From: Clostridia bacterium | GTDB taxonomy: Bacteria; Bacillota; Peptococcia; DRI-13; SM3-B62 | NCBI GenBank assembly: GCA_018432615.1 | Contig: JAHDSQ010000012.1 | Coordinates: forward strand, 1-64,000 | Reading direction: 5' to 3' | DNA: 64,000 nt | In this document: in pieces, positions 26,193 to 35,124 of the stretch | Numbering within the stretch: position 1 is the stretch's first letter | Layout: each line of letters begins with the position of its first letter | Made by a program: the position numbers and the translations under genes | Notes under the pieces: generated by a model | The model's database searches: none | What the model saw: the letters and a program-made list of their open reading frames with translations, nothing else | What the model was told of the DNA's origin: nothing

Positions 26193-26226
26193 CCTACTTT
26201 GGCAACCCCAAAGTAGGTTTTTTTTT
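26193..26226 (+). terminator. Terminator controlled by GEMM copy 1
   Basis: CCTACTTTGG pairs with CCAAAGTAGG around CAACC, followed by nine T residues. Its loop-side strand can instead pair with the 3' strand of the aptamer. It lies between the two riboswitch copies, so copy 1 alone has a terminator. Confidence 0.9.
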
Positions 26227-26254
26227 GCAAAGATAAATTTTAATAATTCTATCA

Positions 26255-26299
26255 AGTGCCGTTTGCCTGGGGTAATCCCTCGGCAGTAAATGACACTTG
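26255..26299 (+). other. Long imperfect hairpin between the two riboswitches
   Basis: AAGTGCCGTTTGC at 26255 pairs with GTAAATGACACTT ending at 26299 (about 12 pairs including G-T pairs, one mismatch) around a GGGGTAATCCCTC-containing loop. No T tract follows. It may insulate the two aptamers or be the trace of an older terminator; role unknown. Confidence 0.45.
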
Positions 26300-26304
26300 A
26301 AAAA

Positions 26305-26378
26305 GGCAAACTCGGTGAAAGCCGGGGACGCAAAGCCGCGAGTCTAAAGTCTGTAAAGACCATGATAGTCGGGTTGCC
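26305..26378 (+). promoter_or_regulatory. Class I c-di-GMP riboswitch (GEMM), copy 2
   Basis: A second complete GEMM-I aptamer, 74 bases, 53 bases upstream of the protease start. Compared with copy 1 the differences are C to T in the first stem (C-G becomes T-G) and three changes in the second stem (GCCT/AGGT becomes GTCT/AGAC). No T-rich terminator follows. A 7-bp hairpin (ACGCTCC/GGGGCGT, 26386-26408) lies between it and the GGGGGTGGAG ribosome site, so control here may be translational. Confidence 0.93.
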
Positions 26379-26430
26379 AAGTATCAACGCTCCGTATGAT
26401 ATGGGGCGTGCTGCCAGAGGGGGTGGAGTA

Positions 26431-27120
26431 ATGTCCAGGAAGGCTGCACTTTTAGTTGTCTCTTTTTTCTTATTGATTTGTTTTGGTGCAAATGCCGTTT
26501 CGGCGGCAGAAAACATCAAAGTCTTCAATTGTGAAGAAAGCAGAATGGAGCTTTTTGTCGATTCCAAGGACAAGGTCTTGCTTGCCAAAGAATGGTATGA
26601 CTATGAGTTTGAAATAAGCACAGTGAATAACATTGGTGCATTAGAAATGAAGGCTGTAGACAACCAAAGCTATCTTGAGGCGCTGGAAGAAGTCGAATTT
26701 CCTTTAGCTGCTGTAGGATCTTATAAAATCTACTTTCTTGATTATAAATTGAAGGACTATTTTTCCACCCTGGCTCTCAGTTTTAAGGATGGAAGTGTCG
26801 TGGTCTTCGGGAATTATTACGACTTGCCCCAGGAGAAAATACACCGACTTGCCGTACATGAATTAGGGCATCAGGTCGATTTTAGTCTAATGGATGAAGA
26901 AAAAAGACATGAGTATAGAAGATTACGAGGACTTGAAAATCAAGAGAAATTTAACGATTACACCCAAGAATATAAAAACAGAGTGCAAGAGATATTTGCT
27001 GAGGATTTTAGAATCCTTTTCGGAGGAGAAAAGGCAAAAAAAGCAGCACATTTGAACGGTGATCTGATAAGCCCCGCTCAGGTCCCCGGTCTTAGAGAGT
27101 TTTTTATATCCCTTCTTTAA
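26431..27120 (+). CDS. Secreted zinc metalloprotease, Pro-Pro endopeptidase-like
   Basis: A 229-residue exported protease of the anthrax-lethal-factor-like (ATLF) fold, closest in plan to clostridial PPEP-1/Zmp1 (about 220 residues). Signal peptide 1-25 (LLICFGANAVSA). HELGHQVD at 143-150 gives zinc ligands His143 and His147 and catalytic Glu144; the third ligand is probably Glu187 in RVQEIFAEDF, with Tyr181 six residues before it (seven in PPEP-1 and lethal factor). Family members cut between two prolines. Two upstream c-di-GMP riboswitches fit the known repression of PPEP-1 by c-di-GMP. ATG 26431 follows GGGGGTGGAG. The Pro-Pro specificity is inferred. Confidence 0.82.
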   Translation: MSRKAALLVVSFFLLICFGANAVSAAENIKVFNCEESRMELFVDSKDKVLLAKEWYDYEFEISTVNNIGALEMKAVDNQSYLEALEEVEFPLAAVGSYKIYFLDYKLKDYFSTLALSFKDGSVVVFGNYYDLPQEKIHRLAVHELGHQVDFSLMDEEKRHEYRRLRGLENQEKFNDYTQEYKNRVQEIFAEDFRILFGGEKAKKAAHLNGDLISPAQVPGLREFFISLL

Positions 27121-27143
27121 ACCCGTATCTTACGGGTTTTTTT
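27119..27143 (+). terminator. Terminator of the protease gene
   Basis: AAACCCGTA-TCT-TACGGGTTT followed by a T run, beginning inside the stop codon. Confidence 0.9.
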
Positions 27144-27282
27144 CTTTGCAATAGGAGAGTATAATAACTATTGAAAATAATATAAAATATTATTAGCTAT
27201 TTCAGTCGTTTTAGGCAGGAATATGTAATATAAAGAAAGAATAGTAATATAAGGTAAATGCAATGTCGCGGGGGAACAAATA

Positions 27283-28812
27283 TTGTTATCCAGGGTATTT
27301 AGTTGTACTACTATAGGGCTGGAACCTCATTTGGTTGAGGTTGAAGTTGATGTTGGTAACGGGCTGCCTTGCTTCGAACTGGTCGGGTTGCCTGATACGA
27401 CCGTAAGGGAAAGTAAGGAAAGGGTCAGGACTGCGATTAAAAATGCAGGATTTGATTTTCCGCCTCGCAGGATAATTGTTAATTTGGCTCCTGCTGATCT
27501 TAAAAAGGCGGGGCCGGGGTTCGATTTGGCTATTGCCATTGGCATACTGGCTGCAACCCGGCAAATATGTGAAAAAGAAATTTGTAAATATGTAATGGTA
27601 GGGGAACTTTCTTTAGATGGAAAGCTGAGAAGAATTTCCGGGATTTTGCCTATGGCCCTTTTTTTGACGGGGAACGGGTGCAGAAGCTTTATAATTCCTG
27701 CAGATAATAGGGGGGAGGCCGGCTTAACTCCTCTTGATTCCTATGGATTTAACGATCTGGCCGAGGTAGGAAGGTTTTTGTCGAAAACGAAATCCTATCC
27801 TATGGTGGAAAAGACTAATACCAGTGAACTTTTACAGGACCGTATGGTTTCGACGGTCGTTGATTTTGCGGATGTCAAGGGACAGAATACCGCGAAACGT
27901 GCCTTGGAGGTTGCGGCCGCCGGGGGACATAATATTTTAATGATTGGTCCGCCGGGATCGGGAAAAACAATGCTGGCCCAATGTATGCCTGCAATTTTGC
28001 CACCTCTGACTACAAAAGAAGCCCTGGAAATAAGTCAGGTTTACAGCATTGCCGGTTTACTTAGCAAAGAAATGCCGTTGGTTACGAGTCGGCCCTTTAG
28101 GACACCGCATCACAGTGCTTCTTTAGCCAGTATGATAGGGGGAGGCGCATTGCCCAGACCGGGAGAAGTAACTTTGGCTACTCATGGTGTTTTATTTTTG
28201 GATGAGTTTCCGGAATATCGCAGAGATGTTTTGGAGTCATTACGACAACCCTTGGAAGACGGAGTGGTCACTGTTGCTCGTGTTTCTTCTGTTATGACGT
28301 TTCCTGCAAGGTTTCAGCTTGTGGCTGCAGCAAATCCATGTTATTGCGGCTATTATACGGATCCGGTCCGGGAATGCACCTGCACCCCTTACCAGATCAA
28401 AAGGTACCGTAACAAAATATCGGGGCCACTGATGGATAGAATAGATTTGCATGTCGAGGTTCCAAGATTAAGCTATCAGGATCTCAATAGTTCTTCAGGC
28501 GAAGAAAAATCGCAGGCGGTACGCAGAAGGGTTGTTGCTGCCAGAGAACGGCAAACCAGGCGCTATGCTTCTGAGGGAGTATATTGCAATGCACAGATGG
28601 GGGCGAAAGAGCGTGCTGCGTTTTGTCTTTTGGAAGATGACGCAAAATTGCTGTTAAAGGAAGCTTTTAGATCGCTGGGATTAAGCACAAGGGCGTACGC
28701 TTGTGTATTAAGGATGGCACGTACAATAGCGGATCTGGCCGAGGTTGAAATGATTACAGATGAACATATAGCTGAGGCCCTTTTGTATCGCAGTTTTGAA
28801 AGAAATGTATAA
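27283..28812 (+). CDS. comM: ComM/YifB family Mg-chelatase-like AAA+ protein
   Basis: A 509-residue AAA+ ATPase. The N-terminal ChlI-like/Lon-type fold (LPCFELVGLPDTTVRESKERVRTAIKNAGF) is followed by Walker A GPPGSGKTML (about residue 222), Walker B GVLFLDEFPE, and a C-terminal magnesium-chelatase domain with zinc-type cysteines (NPCYCGYYTDPVRECTCTP). ComM helicases promote branch migration in natural transformation; in Clostridia the gene is often next to dprA, which is not seen here. TTG 27283 is the start in frame with the family N terminus. Confidence 0.92.
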   Translation: MLSRVFSCTTIGLEPHLVEVEVDVGNGLPCFELVGLPDTTVRESKERVRTAIKNAGFDFPPRRIIVNLAPADLKKAGPGFDLAIAIGILAATRQICEKEICKYVMVGELSLDGKLRRISGILPMALFLTGNGCRSFIIPADNRGEAGLTPLDSYGFNDLAEVGRFLSKTKSYPMVEKTNTSELLQDRMVSTVVDFADVKGQNTAKRALEVAAAGGHNILMIGPPGSGKTMLAQCMPAILPPLTTKEALEISQVYSIAGLLSKEMPLVTSRPFRTPHHSASLASMIGGGALPRPGEVTLATHGVLFLDEFPEYRRDVLESLRQPLEDGVVTVARVSSVMTFPARFQLVAAANPCYCGYYTDPVRECTCTPYQIKRYRNKISGPLMDRIDLHVEVPRLSYQDLNSSSGEEKSQAVRRRVVAARERQTRRYASEGVYCNAQMGAKERAAFCLLEDDAKLLLKEAFRSLGLSTRAYACVLRMARTIADLAEVEMITDEHIAEALLYRSFERNV

Positions 28813-28843
28813 TTTAAAATATAGTATGGGGGTGTTTTGATAT

Positions 28844-31054
28844 ATGGAGGTGGTTAGGGATGTGCAAAAAAGGCTGATTAACTATTTTCAGCTTGTTCTG
28901 GTCTTGTCGTTTTTAACGGCAGGAATCATAAATGAGACATTTTGGCAGGGATATCTGCAGCTCAGTTTAGCGGGAATAGAGTTGATTTGTGTTATTATTG
29001 CTTTTATGACACTACTTATTCTTTTCTTTGCATACGAACGTAATCCGCTTGCAAATCGCCTTATCGGCATCGGACTTTTCGTGAGTATTTTCGCAAACTT
29101 GTTTCAGGTGTATAGTTTGGTACGATTCGGAATGGAACTGGTCGAGTTTGCGGATAACTATTCGTTATTTGGGAGGTTTGTGGAAGCCCTGATGCTTTTA
29201 CTTGTTTCCCTGCATATTAGGTACAGTATACAGATAAAAAAGGGAAAAGGGTTATCTTTATTTATACCAATATCTCTTCTTTGTACGGGCTTGCTGATAT
29301 ATTTGCAATATCTTTTTCCTGATTTTATCAGCAATAATGCCGATATAGGGTATCCCGATTATTTTAATATTGTGATAATGATTATTATCCTCATTAGTAT
29401 GTATTGTATGATGAAAAAGAAGGAACCGGAGGGTGTGGTGAACTACCATCATATCAATTATGCCATCGGTTTATGTCTTTTCTCTTCGATTTGCTTCATT
29501 GCCGGCGCAGGAGAAGGTACGTATTTTGTAACGCTGGGACATGTTTTGAGGATATGCTGTTATCTTTATTTGTATATCGGCATTTTTTTTGGGACTGTTA
29601 CCTATCCTTATAAAAAAATCAAAGAGACATGCAATTATATGAATGATGTGATCGATACTATGCCTGTTCCCTTGACGGTGTACGACAGCAAGAGGAGATT
29701 AATATTTGCCAACAAGAAGTGTATAGATTTTCTCGGCTACTCCTTTTCGGAAATAATCGGTCTTACAGCAGAGGAAATAGAAGAACTTGTCTATTATAAA
29801 AAGCAAAAAAGAAGATGGCACGTAATCAAAGAAATATCGGAAAATTCCTCGTTTGTACAGAATGTAACAAGAACATACGTAACGAAAAGCGGCGAGAATA
29901 TCAAGGTGTTTGTCAGTGTATATAAATTAGCAAACGGCGGGTTTTTATCCATTTTTGATGAGGCCAAAAATGTCCAAGCTTTGGAGAATATGAAGCTGCA
30001 ATTAAAAACGATCCTTAAATCTATTAATAGTATGGTCCTGATAGTTGATAACAGCAACAAAGTCGTAATGTGCAATGAAGCCTTTGTTAAATCCGTAGAG
30101 ATGGAAAGCGAGGATATTAATAGGCATGATTTTGATGAGCTGATGTCTAAGCTGCGTTTTTCAGAAAAGAGATGGAAAAAATGCTATAAGCCCTGGGAGG
30201 AGGAAGGCGAATGTTTGGAGGTAACATTTGTATCGTATACGGGAAAGAAAAAGGAGGCGTTAGTAAACTATTCGCAAATAACGAATGTTGAGGGAGAACA
30301 GATTGGGAAGATAATGGTTGCCTCAGATGTTACTGTTCTTAATAAGGAATATCGTCGTATGCAACAGCAGGAAAAACTGTCACTTCTCGGACAGATGGCT
30401 ATCGGTGTTGTCCATGAGATAAAAAACCCGTTAACAACAATGTGGGGTTTCAGCCAATTGATATCACTGGAAACTAAAGATAATGAGAAGCTGAAGCAAT
30501 ATGCTAAGCAAATAGAGGGGGAGATAGAGAATCTCAATAAAGTGGTCAGCGACTTTTTTAGATTCGCGAGGCCGCAGCCTCCGGTGCTTAAAAAGATATC
30601 CCTCAAAGAACTAATTGAAAGCCTGCGTTTTTTAATAGATTCACATTTGTTTAGCAAAAGGGTCAAAGCAGTATTCGATTTAGATGATGTGGAGTATTTA
30701 GTAATGGCAGACGAAAATCAACTCAAACAGGTAGTGCTGAACATTGTTAGAAATGCTGTTGATGCGCTTAGTAACACGGCAAATCCGCTGCTCGTGATAA
30801 ACACCGGTTTTGATGAGGATGCAAGGCAGATGTACATCAAGATATTTAACAATGGCAGGGTAATGACTTCTGAGGAGAAAGAAAGAATAGGCACCCCGTT
30901 TTTTACGACAAAAGCAGAGAATACCGGTTTGGGGCTGAGCATTTGCTATCAGATTATTAAGGAGCATGGCGGCGTTATTGATGTTGAAAGCGAAAAAGAT
31001 ATTGGCACTGTATTTACCCTCTACTTTCCTGTAGAATTGGAATCAGGAAATTGA
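28844..31054 (+). CDS. Membrane PAS-domain sensor histidine kinase, sporulation-kinase-like
   Basis: A 736-residue kinase: N-terminal membrane region of about seven helices (15-260), two PAS domains (about 270-385 and 390-500), HisKA with VVHEIKNPLTTMWGF, and HATPase with NIVRNAVDAL and GLGLSI. The HEIKNPLT form and PAS layout match KinA/KinB-type and other orphan kinases feeding the Spo0A phosphorelay. No response regulator lies nearby, so it is probably an orphan. GTG 28862, 9 bases after GGAGGTGG, is an equally good start. Confidence 0.82.
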   Translation: MEVVRDVQKRLINYFQLVLVLSFLTAGIINETFWQGYLQLSLAGIELICVIIAFMTLLILFFAYERNPLANRLIGIGLFVSIFANLFQVYSLVRFGMELVEFADNYSLFGRFVEALMLLLVSLHIRYSIQIKKGKGLSLFIPISLLCTGLLIYLQYLFPDFISNNADIGYPDYFNIVIMIIILISMYCMMKKKEPEGVVNYHHINYAIGLCLFSSICFIAGAGEGTYFVTLGHVLRICCYLYLYIGIFFGTVTYPYKKIKETCNYMNDVIDTMPVPLTVYDSKRRLIFANKKCIDFLGYSFSEIIGLTAEEIEELVYYKKQKRRWHVIKEISENSSFVQNVTRTYVTKSGENIKVFVSVYKLANGGFLSIFDEAKNVQALENMKLQLKTILKSINSMVLIVDNSNKVVMCNEAFVKSVEMESEDINRHDFDELMSKLRFSEKRWKKCYKPWEEEGECLEVTFVSYTGKKKEALVNYSQITNVEGEQIGKIMVASDVTVLNKEYRRMQQQEKLSLLGQMAIGVVHEIKNPLTTMWGFSQLISLETKDNEKLKQYAKQIEGEIENLNKVVSDFFRFARPQPPVLKKISLKELIESLRFLIDSHLFSKRVKAVFDLDDVEYLVMADENQLKQVVLNIVRNAVDALSNTANPLLVINTGFDEDARQMYIKIFNNGRVMTSEEKERIGTPFFTTKAENTGLGLSICYQIIKEHGGVIDVESEKDIGTVFTLYFPVELESGN

Positions 31055-31096
31055 TGCCGAGTCAATGCCAAATCGAAAGCAGAGGAGAGTATAGAT

Positions 31097-31540
31097 ATGG
31101 AGAGTATTGAGGTTTGCATTGAATTATGTCACAAGGATGCACGTCTTCCTGAGTACGCCCGGACAGGAGATGCCGGTATGGACATCTATGCCGTTGAGGA
31201 TTGTTTGATTGAAGCGGGTGTTACAAAAATAGTTAAAACAGGTCTAAAAGTTGCAGTGCCGACAGGCTTTGAGATACAAATAAGACCAAGAAGCGGGGTG
31301 TCGTTAAAAACCCCGCTTAGATTGGCTAATAGTCCCGGCACCATCGATTCGGGCTACCGGGATGAGATAGGTATCATTGTTCATAATACGTCACAAATAG
31401 AAGTTTTTCAGGTTAATAAAGGAGACAGGATAGCTCAAATGGTGTTACAACGAGTACCGGCCATTGCCTGGAATGTTGTTGGGTCGGTGGCGGATATTGG
31501 ATGGGATAGGGGCGGAGGCTTTGGTTCCAGTGGTTTTTAA
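31097..31540 (+). CDS. dut: dUTP diphosphatase
   Basis: A 147-residue trimeric dUTPase that hydrolyses dUTP to dUMP. The five family motifs are visible: AGMDIYA, PRSGVSLKT, GTIDSGYRDEIGIIV, GDRIAQMVL and the glycine-rich C-terminal RGGGFGSSGF that closes over the active site. AGGAGAG precedes ATG 31097. The gene is convergent with pepF, with 15 bases between stops. Confidence 0.95.
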   Translation: MESIEVCIELCHKDARLPEYARTGDAGMDIYAVEDCLIEAGVTKIVKTGLKVAVPTGFEIQIRPRSGVSLKTPLRLANSPGTIDSGYRDEIGIIVHNTSQIEVFQVNKGDRIAQMVLQRVPAIAWNVVGSVADIGWDRGGGFGSSGF

Positions 31541-31555
31541 AAGGAGTAACGGCTG

Positions 31556-33352
31556 TTAAATGGTTTTTTCCAAAAGGTCCAGGGTCTCAGAAAAATCTTG
31601 GAGGGCTGCAATGATAGGCTCAGAAGTAGTCATATCCACTCCGGCATCCTTAAGAAGGTTGATTGGATAATCCGAACCGCCTTTGGTAAGAAAGGCCAGG
31701 TATTGTTCGCGTTTTTTTGAAGCCGGATAATCTTTTTCTGCCAGGATACCTTTGGCCAGAGATATAGCGGCGGAAATTCCCGTAGCATATTGGTAAACAT
31801 AAAAAGGATTATAGAAATGGGGAATGCGGGCCCATTCGTAGGTCAATTCTTTATCAATGGTGAATCCTGAGCCATGGTAGAATTCATAAAGAGATCGATA
31901 GGTTTCGCAGAGTGCTTGGGGCGTAACGGGTCGATCCTTTTGCACCATTTCATGCAGTTGGACTTCAAAGTCTGCAAAGAAGGTTTGACGGAATAGTGTT
32001 GAACGAATACTGTCCAGATGTACGCACAGCAAATATGATTTTTCCTCTTTAGTTTCCGATTTGTCTAGAAGGTAGCGGTAAAGCAGGTATTCGTTCACGG
32101 TAGAGGCTACCTCTGCGGTAAAAATGACGTAATCAGAATCTACATAAGGCTGGTTTTTATTGCTATAGTAGCTGTGCATAACGTGGCCTAATTCATGGGC
32201 CATGGTGAAGATATCGTCCGGTGTGCCGGTAAAGTTGAGCAACGAATAAGGATGAAGGCCATATACACCCGTGGCGTACGCTCCGGGGGTTTTTCCTTGG
32301 TTGGGATATGCATCTATCCAGCGATGGGAGAAGGCCTCGGCTAAGGTGTTGTTATAGCTGTCACCCAACACTTTGAGGGCATCTTTAACTGTGTGGCATG
32401 CTTCTTCGTAGGTATAGGTTTTTTCTATGTTTTGAACAAGGGGGACAAAAAGATCGTAGAAATGGATGTCCTGATAACCGAGGATGTTTTTTCGCAGGTC
32501 AATGTAGCGCTGAAGAAGACTGATGTTGCTGCGAACGGTTGTAATCAGTGTATCGTATACTTCGAGAGGAATATGGTTTTGAGCCAAAGACATTTGGCGG
32601 GAGGAGGAATACTTTCTTGTTTTGGCCGTTAAGCTACTGTTTTTGAGATTGCCGTTTATTACTGAGGTAAGAGAGTTAATGTGAGAACCGTAGGTGCCCA
32701 GCAGACCTTTAAAATATCGTTTGCGCAGGTTGCGGTCGTACGAGTTAAGGATTTTTCGATAATTTGCTTCATTAGTTCTTATGGTTTCACCCTGGCCGTC
32801 GTCAATTTCCGGAAAGACGAGGTCATTTACGGTCATATCATCGTAAATCTTGTGAAATGAGCTGCCCAATGAATTCATCCGTGATAATATCTCTTCTTCT
32901 GAAACACTTAAAATGTGCTCTTTGCGTTTAAATAGTTTTTCAAACATCAAGGAATATGTGGCAAGGGCGGGTCTTTCTTTTTGGTATTTCTCAAATGTTT
33001 CAGGTGTGAGTTGAATCAGTTCAGGTTCATAAAATGACAGCTTATCACTGATTCTTGTGTAGAGATTATCCAGTTTTTCGTAGTTTTCTTTATACACGGG
33101 GTTACTCATATCCGTATCGAAATGAAGTTTGGCATAACTGGCTGCCCATTCCAGCTTGATGCCTAAACTGTCCATTAGAGTCAGTGCTTCCAGAAGGTTA
33201 TGAGCGCCGCGCGTTATCAATCCTTTTTTTGTTACGATTTCATCACAAAGGGTTTCTATTTCTTGCAGGGATTCTTCCCAGTCATCCTGGGAGGCAAAGA
33301 GATCGTTCAGATTCCAGGTGTACTGCAAGGGAATTTCTTTTCTGTCTTTCAA
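31556..33352 (-). CDS. pepF: Oligoendopeptidase F (M3 metallopeptidase)
   Basis: A 598-residue cytosolic zinc peptidase of family M3B. The active site is HELGHVMHSY, with the downstream Glu ligand in FTAEVASTVNEY and the tyrosine-rich YVYQYATG segment near the C terminus. It degrades short peptides. TTG 33352 is preferred because AGGAG lies 8 bases upstream, whereas ATG 33358 is only 2 bases from it. Full family length. Confidence 0.94.
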   Translation of the reverse strand: MKDRKEIPLQYTWNLNDLFASQDDWEESLQEIETLCDEIVTKKGLITRGAHNLLEALTLMDSLGIKLEWAASYAKLHFDTDMSNPVYKENYEKLDNLYTRISDKLSFYEPELIQLTPETFEKYQKERPALATYSLMFEKLFKRKEHILSVSEEEILSRMNSLGSSFHKIYDDMTVNDLVFPEIDDGQGETIRTNEANYRKILNSYDRNLRKRYFKGLLGTYGSHINSLTSVINGNLKNSSLTAKTRKYSSSRQMSLAQNHIPLEVYDTLITTVRSNISLLQRYIDLRKNILGYQDIHFYDLFVPLVQNIEKTYTYEEACHTVKDALKVLGDSYNNTLAEAFSHRWIDAYPNQGKTPGAYATGVYGLHPYSLLNFTGTPDDIFTMAHELGHVMHSYYSNKNQPYVDSDYVIFTAEVASTVNEYLLYRYLLDKSETKEEKSYLLCVHLDSIRSTLFRQTFFADFEVQLHEMVQKDRPVTPQALCETYRSLYEFYHGSGFTIDKELTYEWARIPHFYNPFYVYQYATGISAAISLAKGILAEKDYPASKKREQYLAFLTKGGSDYPINLLKDAGVDMTTSEPIIAALQDFSETLDLLEKTI

Positions 33353-33457
33353 TATCATCACTCCTAAAAATGAAAGTATCTTTAAACATGTAATTATATT
33401 ATAAACTACGTTTCCCATTGTATACCAGTGAAGGTATGGGAAAAAGGGGCGATTTTA

Positions 33458-34288
33458 ATGCAGGATATAAAGATTGGGCTTGTTCAGATGGATTCTCAGG
33501 TTGGTGAGCCGGCAAAGAATTTCAGTAGGATACAGGAGTATGTAATCGCGGCGGCCAAAGCAAGGGTGGAAATTTTGTGTTTTCCGGAAATGTGTTTACA
33601 GGGATATGCAATGCAATCACCTGTGATAACTTCAGTTGCATCCTCAGGCAGTTGGATGAAAAATCTGCAAAAGCTGGCAGCAGAACATAAGATGGTGTTG
33701 TTGGCAGGGTTTGCGGAGAGCAATAAGAACGGACAGCCGTATATTTCTCAATACATTGCTTTTCCTAATAAGGAACCTGCTGTTTATCGGAAATCGCATT
33801 TAGGGAAAAAGGAAGAGCAGTACTATTCAGCCGGAGATGATATACCTGTGTTTTCTTATGAAAAAGCTGTTTTTTCGGTGCAGCTTTGCTGGGAAGCTCA
33901 TTTCCCCGAAATCAGCACTATACAGGCTTTAAAAGGAGCGGAAATTATTTTTATGCCCCATGCCGCGCCACAAAGTGTGAATGTCAGAAGGAAGATATGG
34001 CAAAGATACTTACCGGCCCGGGCATATGATAACAGTGTTTTTGTTTGCGCTTGCAACAGTATTGGTAAGAGCAACGGAACACAATTCGGAGGGGGTGCGG
34101 TGGTATATGACCCCAAGGGGGAAATTATCGGTGAGGATTTTAGTGGAGAAGAAGGGATGCTCACGGTAAATTTGCCATCCTCATTGCTTAATAATATTCG
34201 TAGGAATAAGGATCAAAAAATGACGGAGCTGTTTATGTTGGCAAGACGAAGACCGGAACTGTATCCGGAAATAATAAAGACAAAATAA
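33458..34288 (+). CDS. Carbon-nitrogen hydrolase (nitrilase superfamily)
   Basis: A 276-residue nitrilase-fold amidase. The catalytic triad is recognisable: Glu in CFPEMCLQGY, Lys in YRKSHLG, and Cys in VQLCWEAHFPE. Substrates in this superfamily range from N-carbamoylputrescine to omega-amides; the sequence does not decide. An AAGGGG site precedes ATG 33458. Divergent from pepF. A strong hairpin follows. Confidence 0.87.
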   Translation: MQDIKIGLVQMDSQVGEPAKNFSRIQEYVIAAAKARVEILCFPEMCLQGYAMQSPVITSVASSGSWMKNLQKLAAEHKMVLLAGFAESNKNGQPYISQYIAFPNKEPAVYRKSHLGKKEEQYYSAGDDIPVFSYEKAVFSVQLCWEAHFPEISTIQALKGAEIIFMPHAAPQSVNVRRKIWQRYLPARAYDNSVFVCACNSIGKSNGTQFGGGAVVYDPKGEIIGEDFSGEEGMLTVNLPSSLLNNIRRNKDQKMTELFMLARRRPELYPEIIKTK

Positions 34289-34304
34289 AAAATGAGATAA
34301 ACTG

Positions 34305-34340
34305 TGGTAATGCCCTCCAAAAGAAAGGAGGGCATTACCA
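34305..34340 (+). terminator. Hairpin after the nitrilase gene
   Basis: TGGTAATGCCCTCC pairs perfectly with GGAGGGCATTACCA (14 bp) around AAAAGAAA. The following sequence is only weakly T-rich, so it may be a less efficient terminator or a 3' stabiliser. Confidence 0.65.
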
Positions 34341-34407
34341 TTTCCTGGGAAATGAATGCATAATATTGTTTGCTGCGGGGGAAATTATTGTTGAAAGGAG
34401 GCTGATT

Positions 34408-35124
34408 ATGAGCAGGTTGCCTTTAGGTTCAATAATTCTTGCAGCAGCATTTATTTTGGTCTATTTTGGTTTGGCACAGCGCCTCTTGGATAAAATGCGC
34501 ATTTCTGACAAAACAGCATTGTTGATAATAGCGGGTCTGGTTGTAGGAAGTTTTATTGACATTCCTATCATGAGAGGGGATGTTCAGGTGGCGGTCAATG
34601 TAGGAGGGGCATTAATACCAATTGGTCTGGCTATATACCTGATGTCAAAAGCCGGTTCGCGAAAAGAGTTGGTCAGAACCGTATTCGCTACGTTAGCTAC
34701 GGTAGGAGTAATCTATTTTATAGGGGGCTATTTGATGAAGGGGGAGGTCCGGGACAGGATGAGTGTTGTTGATCCCCTATACGTTTATCCCTTTGTCGGT
34801 GGTGGCATAGCTTATCTTTTAGGACGTTCAAGGAGGGCGGCATTTGTTGCGGCAACTATTGGTGTGCTGGGTTTGGATATCATTCATTTTGTCTGGCTGC
34901 TTTCTACCGGGACACCAGGGAACGTTTTTATCGGTGGAGCCGGGGCCTTTGATTCAATTGTGATAGCCGGATTAGTAGCTGTTTTGTTGGCTGAGGTAAT
35001 CGGCGAGACACGGGAACGACTGCAGGGAGGACCTGAATCAAAAGGACGAGACAGCAGTTTACTTGAAAATCTCCGAGGTATCAATCGTGAAAGAAAAGAT
35101 GGGGAAGGAGGTGGCGGTAAATGA
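34408..35124 (+). CDS. DUF1614 family membrane protein
   Basis: A 238-residue multi-pass membrane protein, mostly hydrophobic from residue 5 to 205, with a charged C-terminal tail. Features such as DIPIMRGD and the glycine-rich FVGGGIAYLLGRSRRAA segment fit DUF1614. The family is commonly linked to spoIIP in Clostridia; its function is unknown. AAGGAGG precedes ATG 34408, and the stop overlaps the spoIIP start by 4 bases. Confidence 0.75.
   Translation: MSRLPLGSIILAAAFILVYFGLAQRLLDKMRISDKTALLIIAGLVVGSFIDIPIMRGDVQVAVNVGGALIPIGLAIYLMSKAGSRKELVRTVFATLATVGVIYFIGGYLMKGEVRDRMSVVDPLYVYPFVGGGIAYLLGRSRRAAFVAATIGVLGLDIIHFVWLLSTGTPGNVFIGGAGAFDSIVIAGLVAVLLAEVIGETRERLQGGPESKGRDSSLLENLRGINRERKDGEGGGGK

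Noticed and set aside
26290-26430. A longer N terminus for the protease, reading through the second riboswitch
   Set aside because: The frame from ATG 26290 translates the GEMM-I aptamer itself; the signal peptide and the ribosome site both place the start at 26431.
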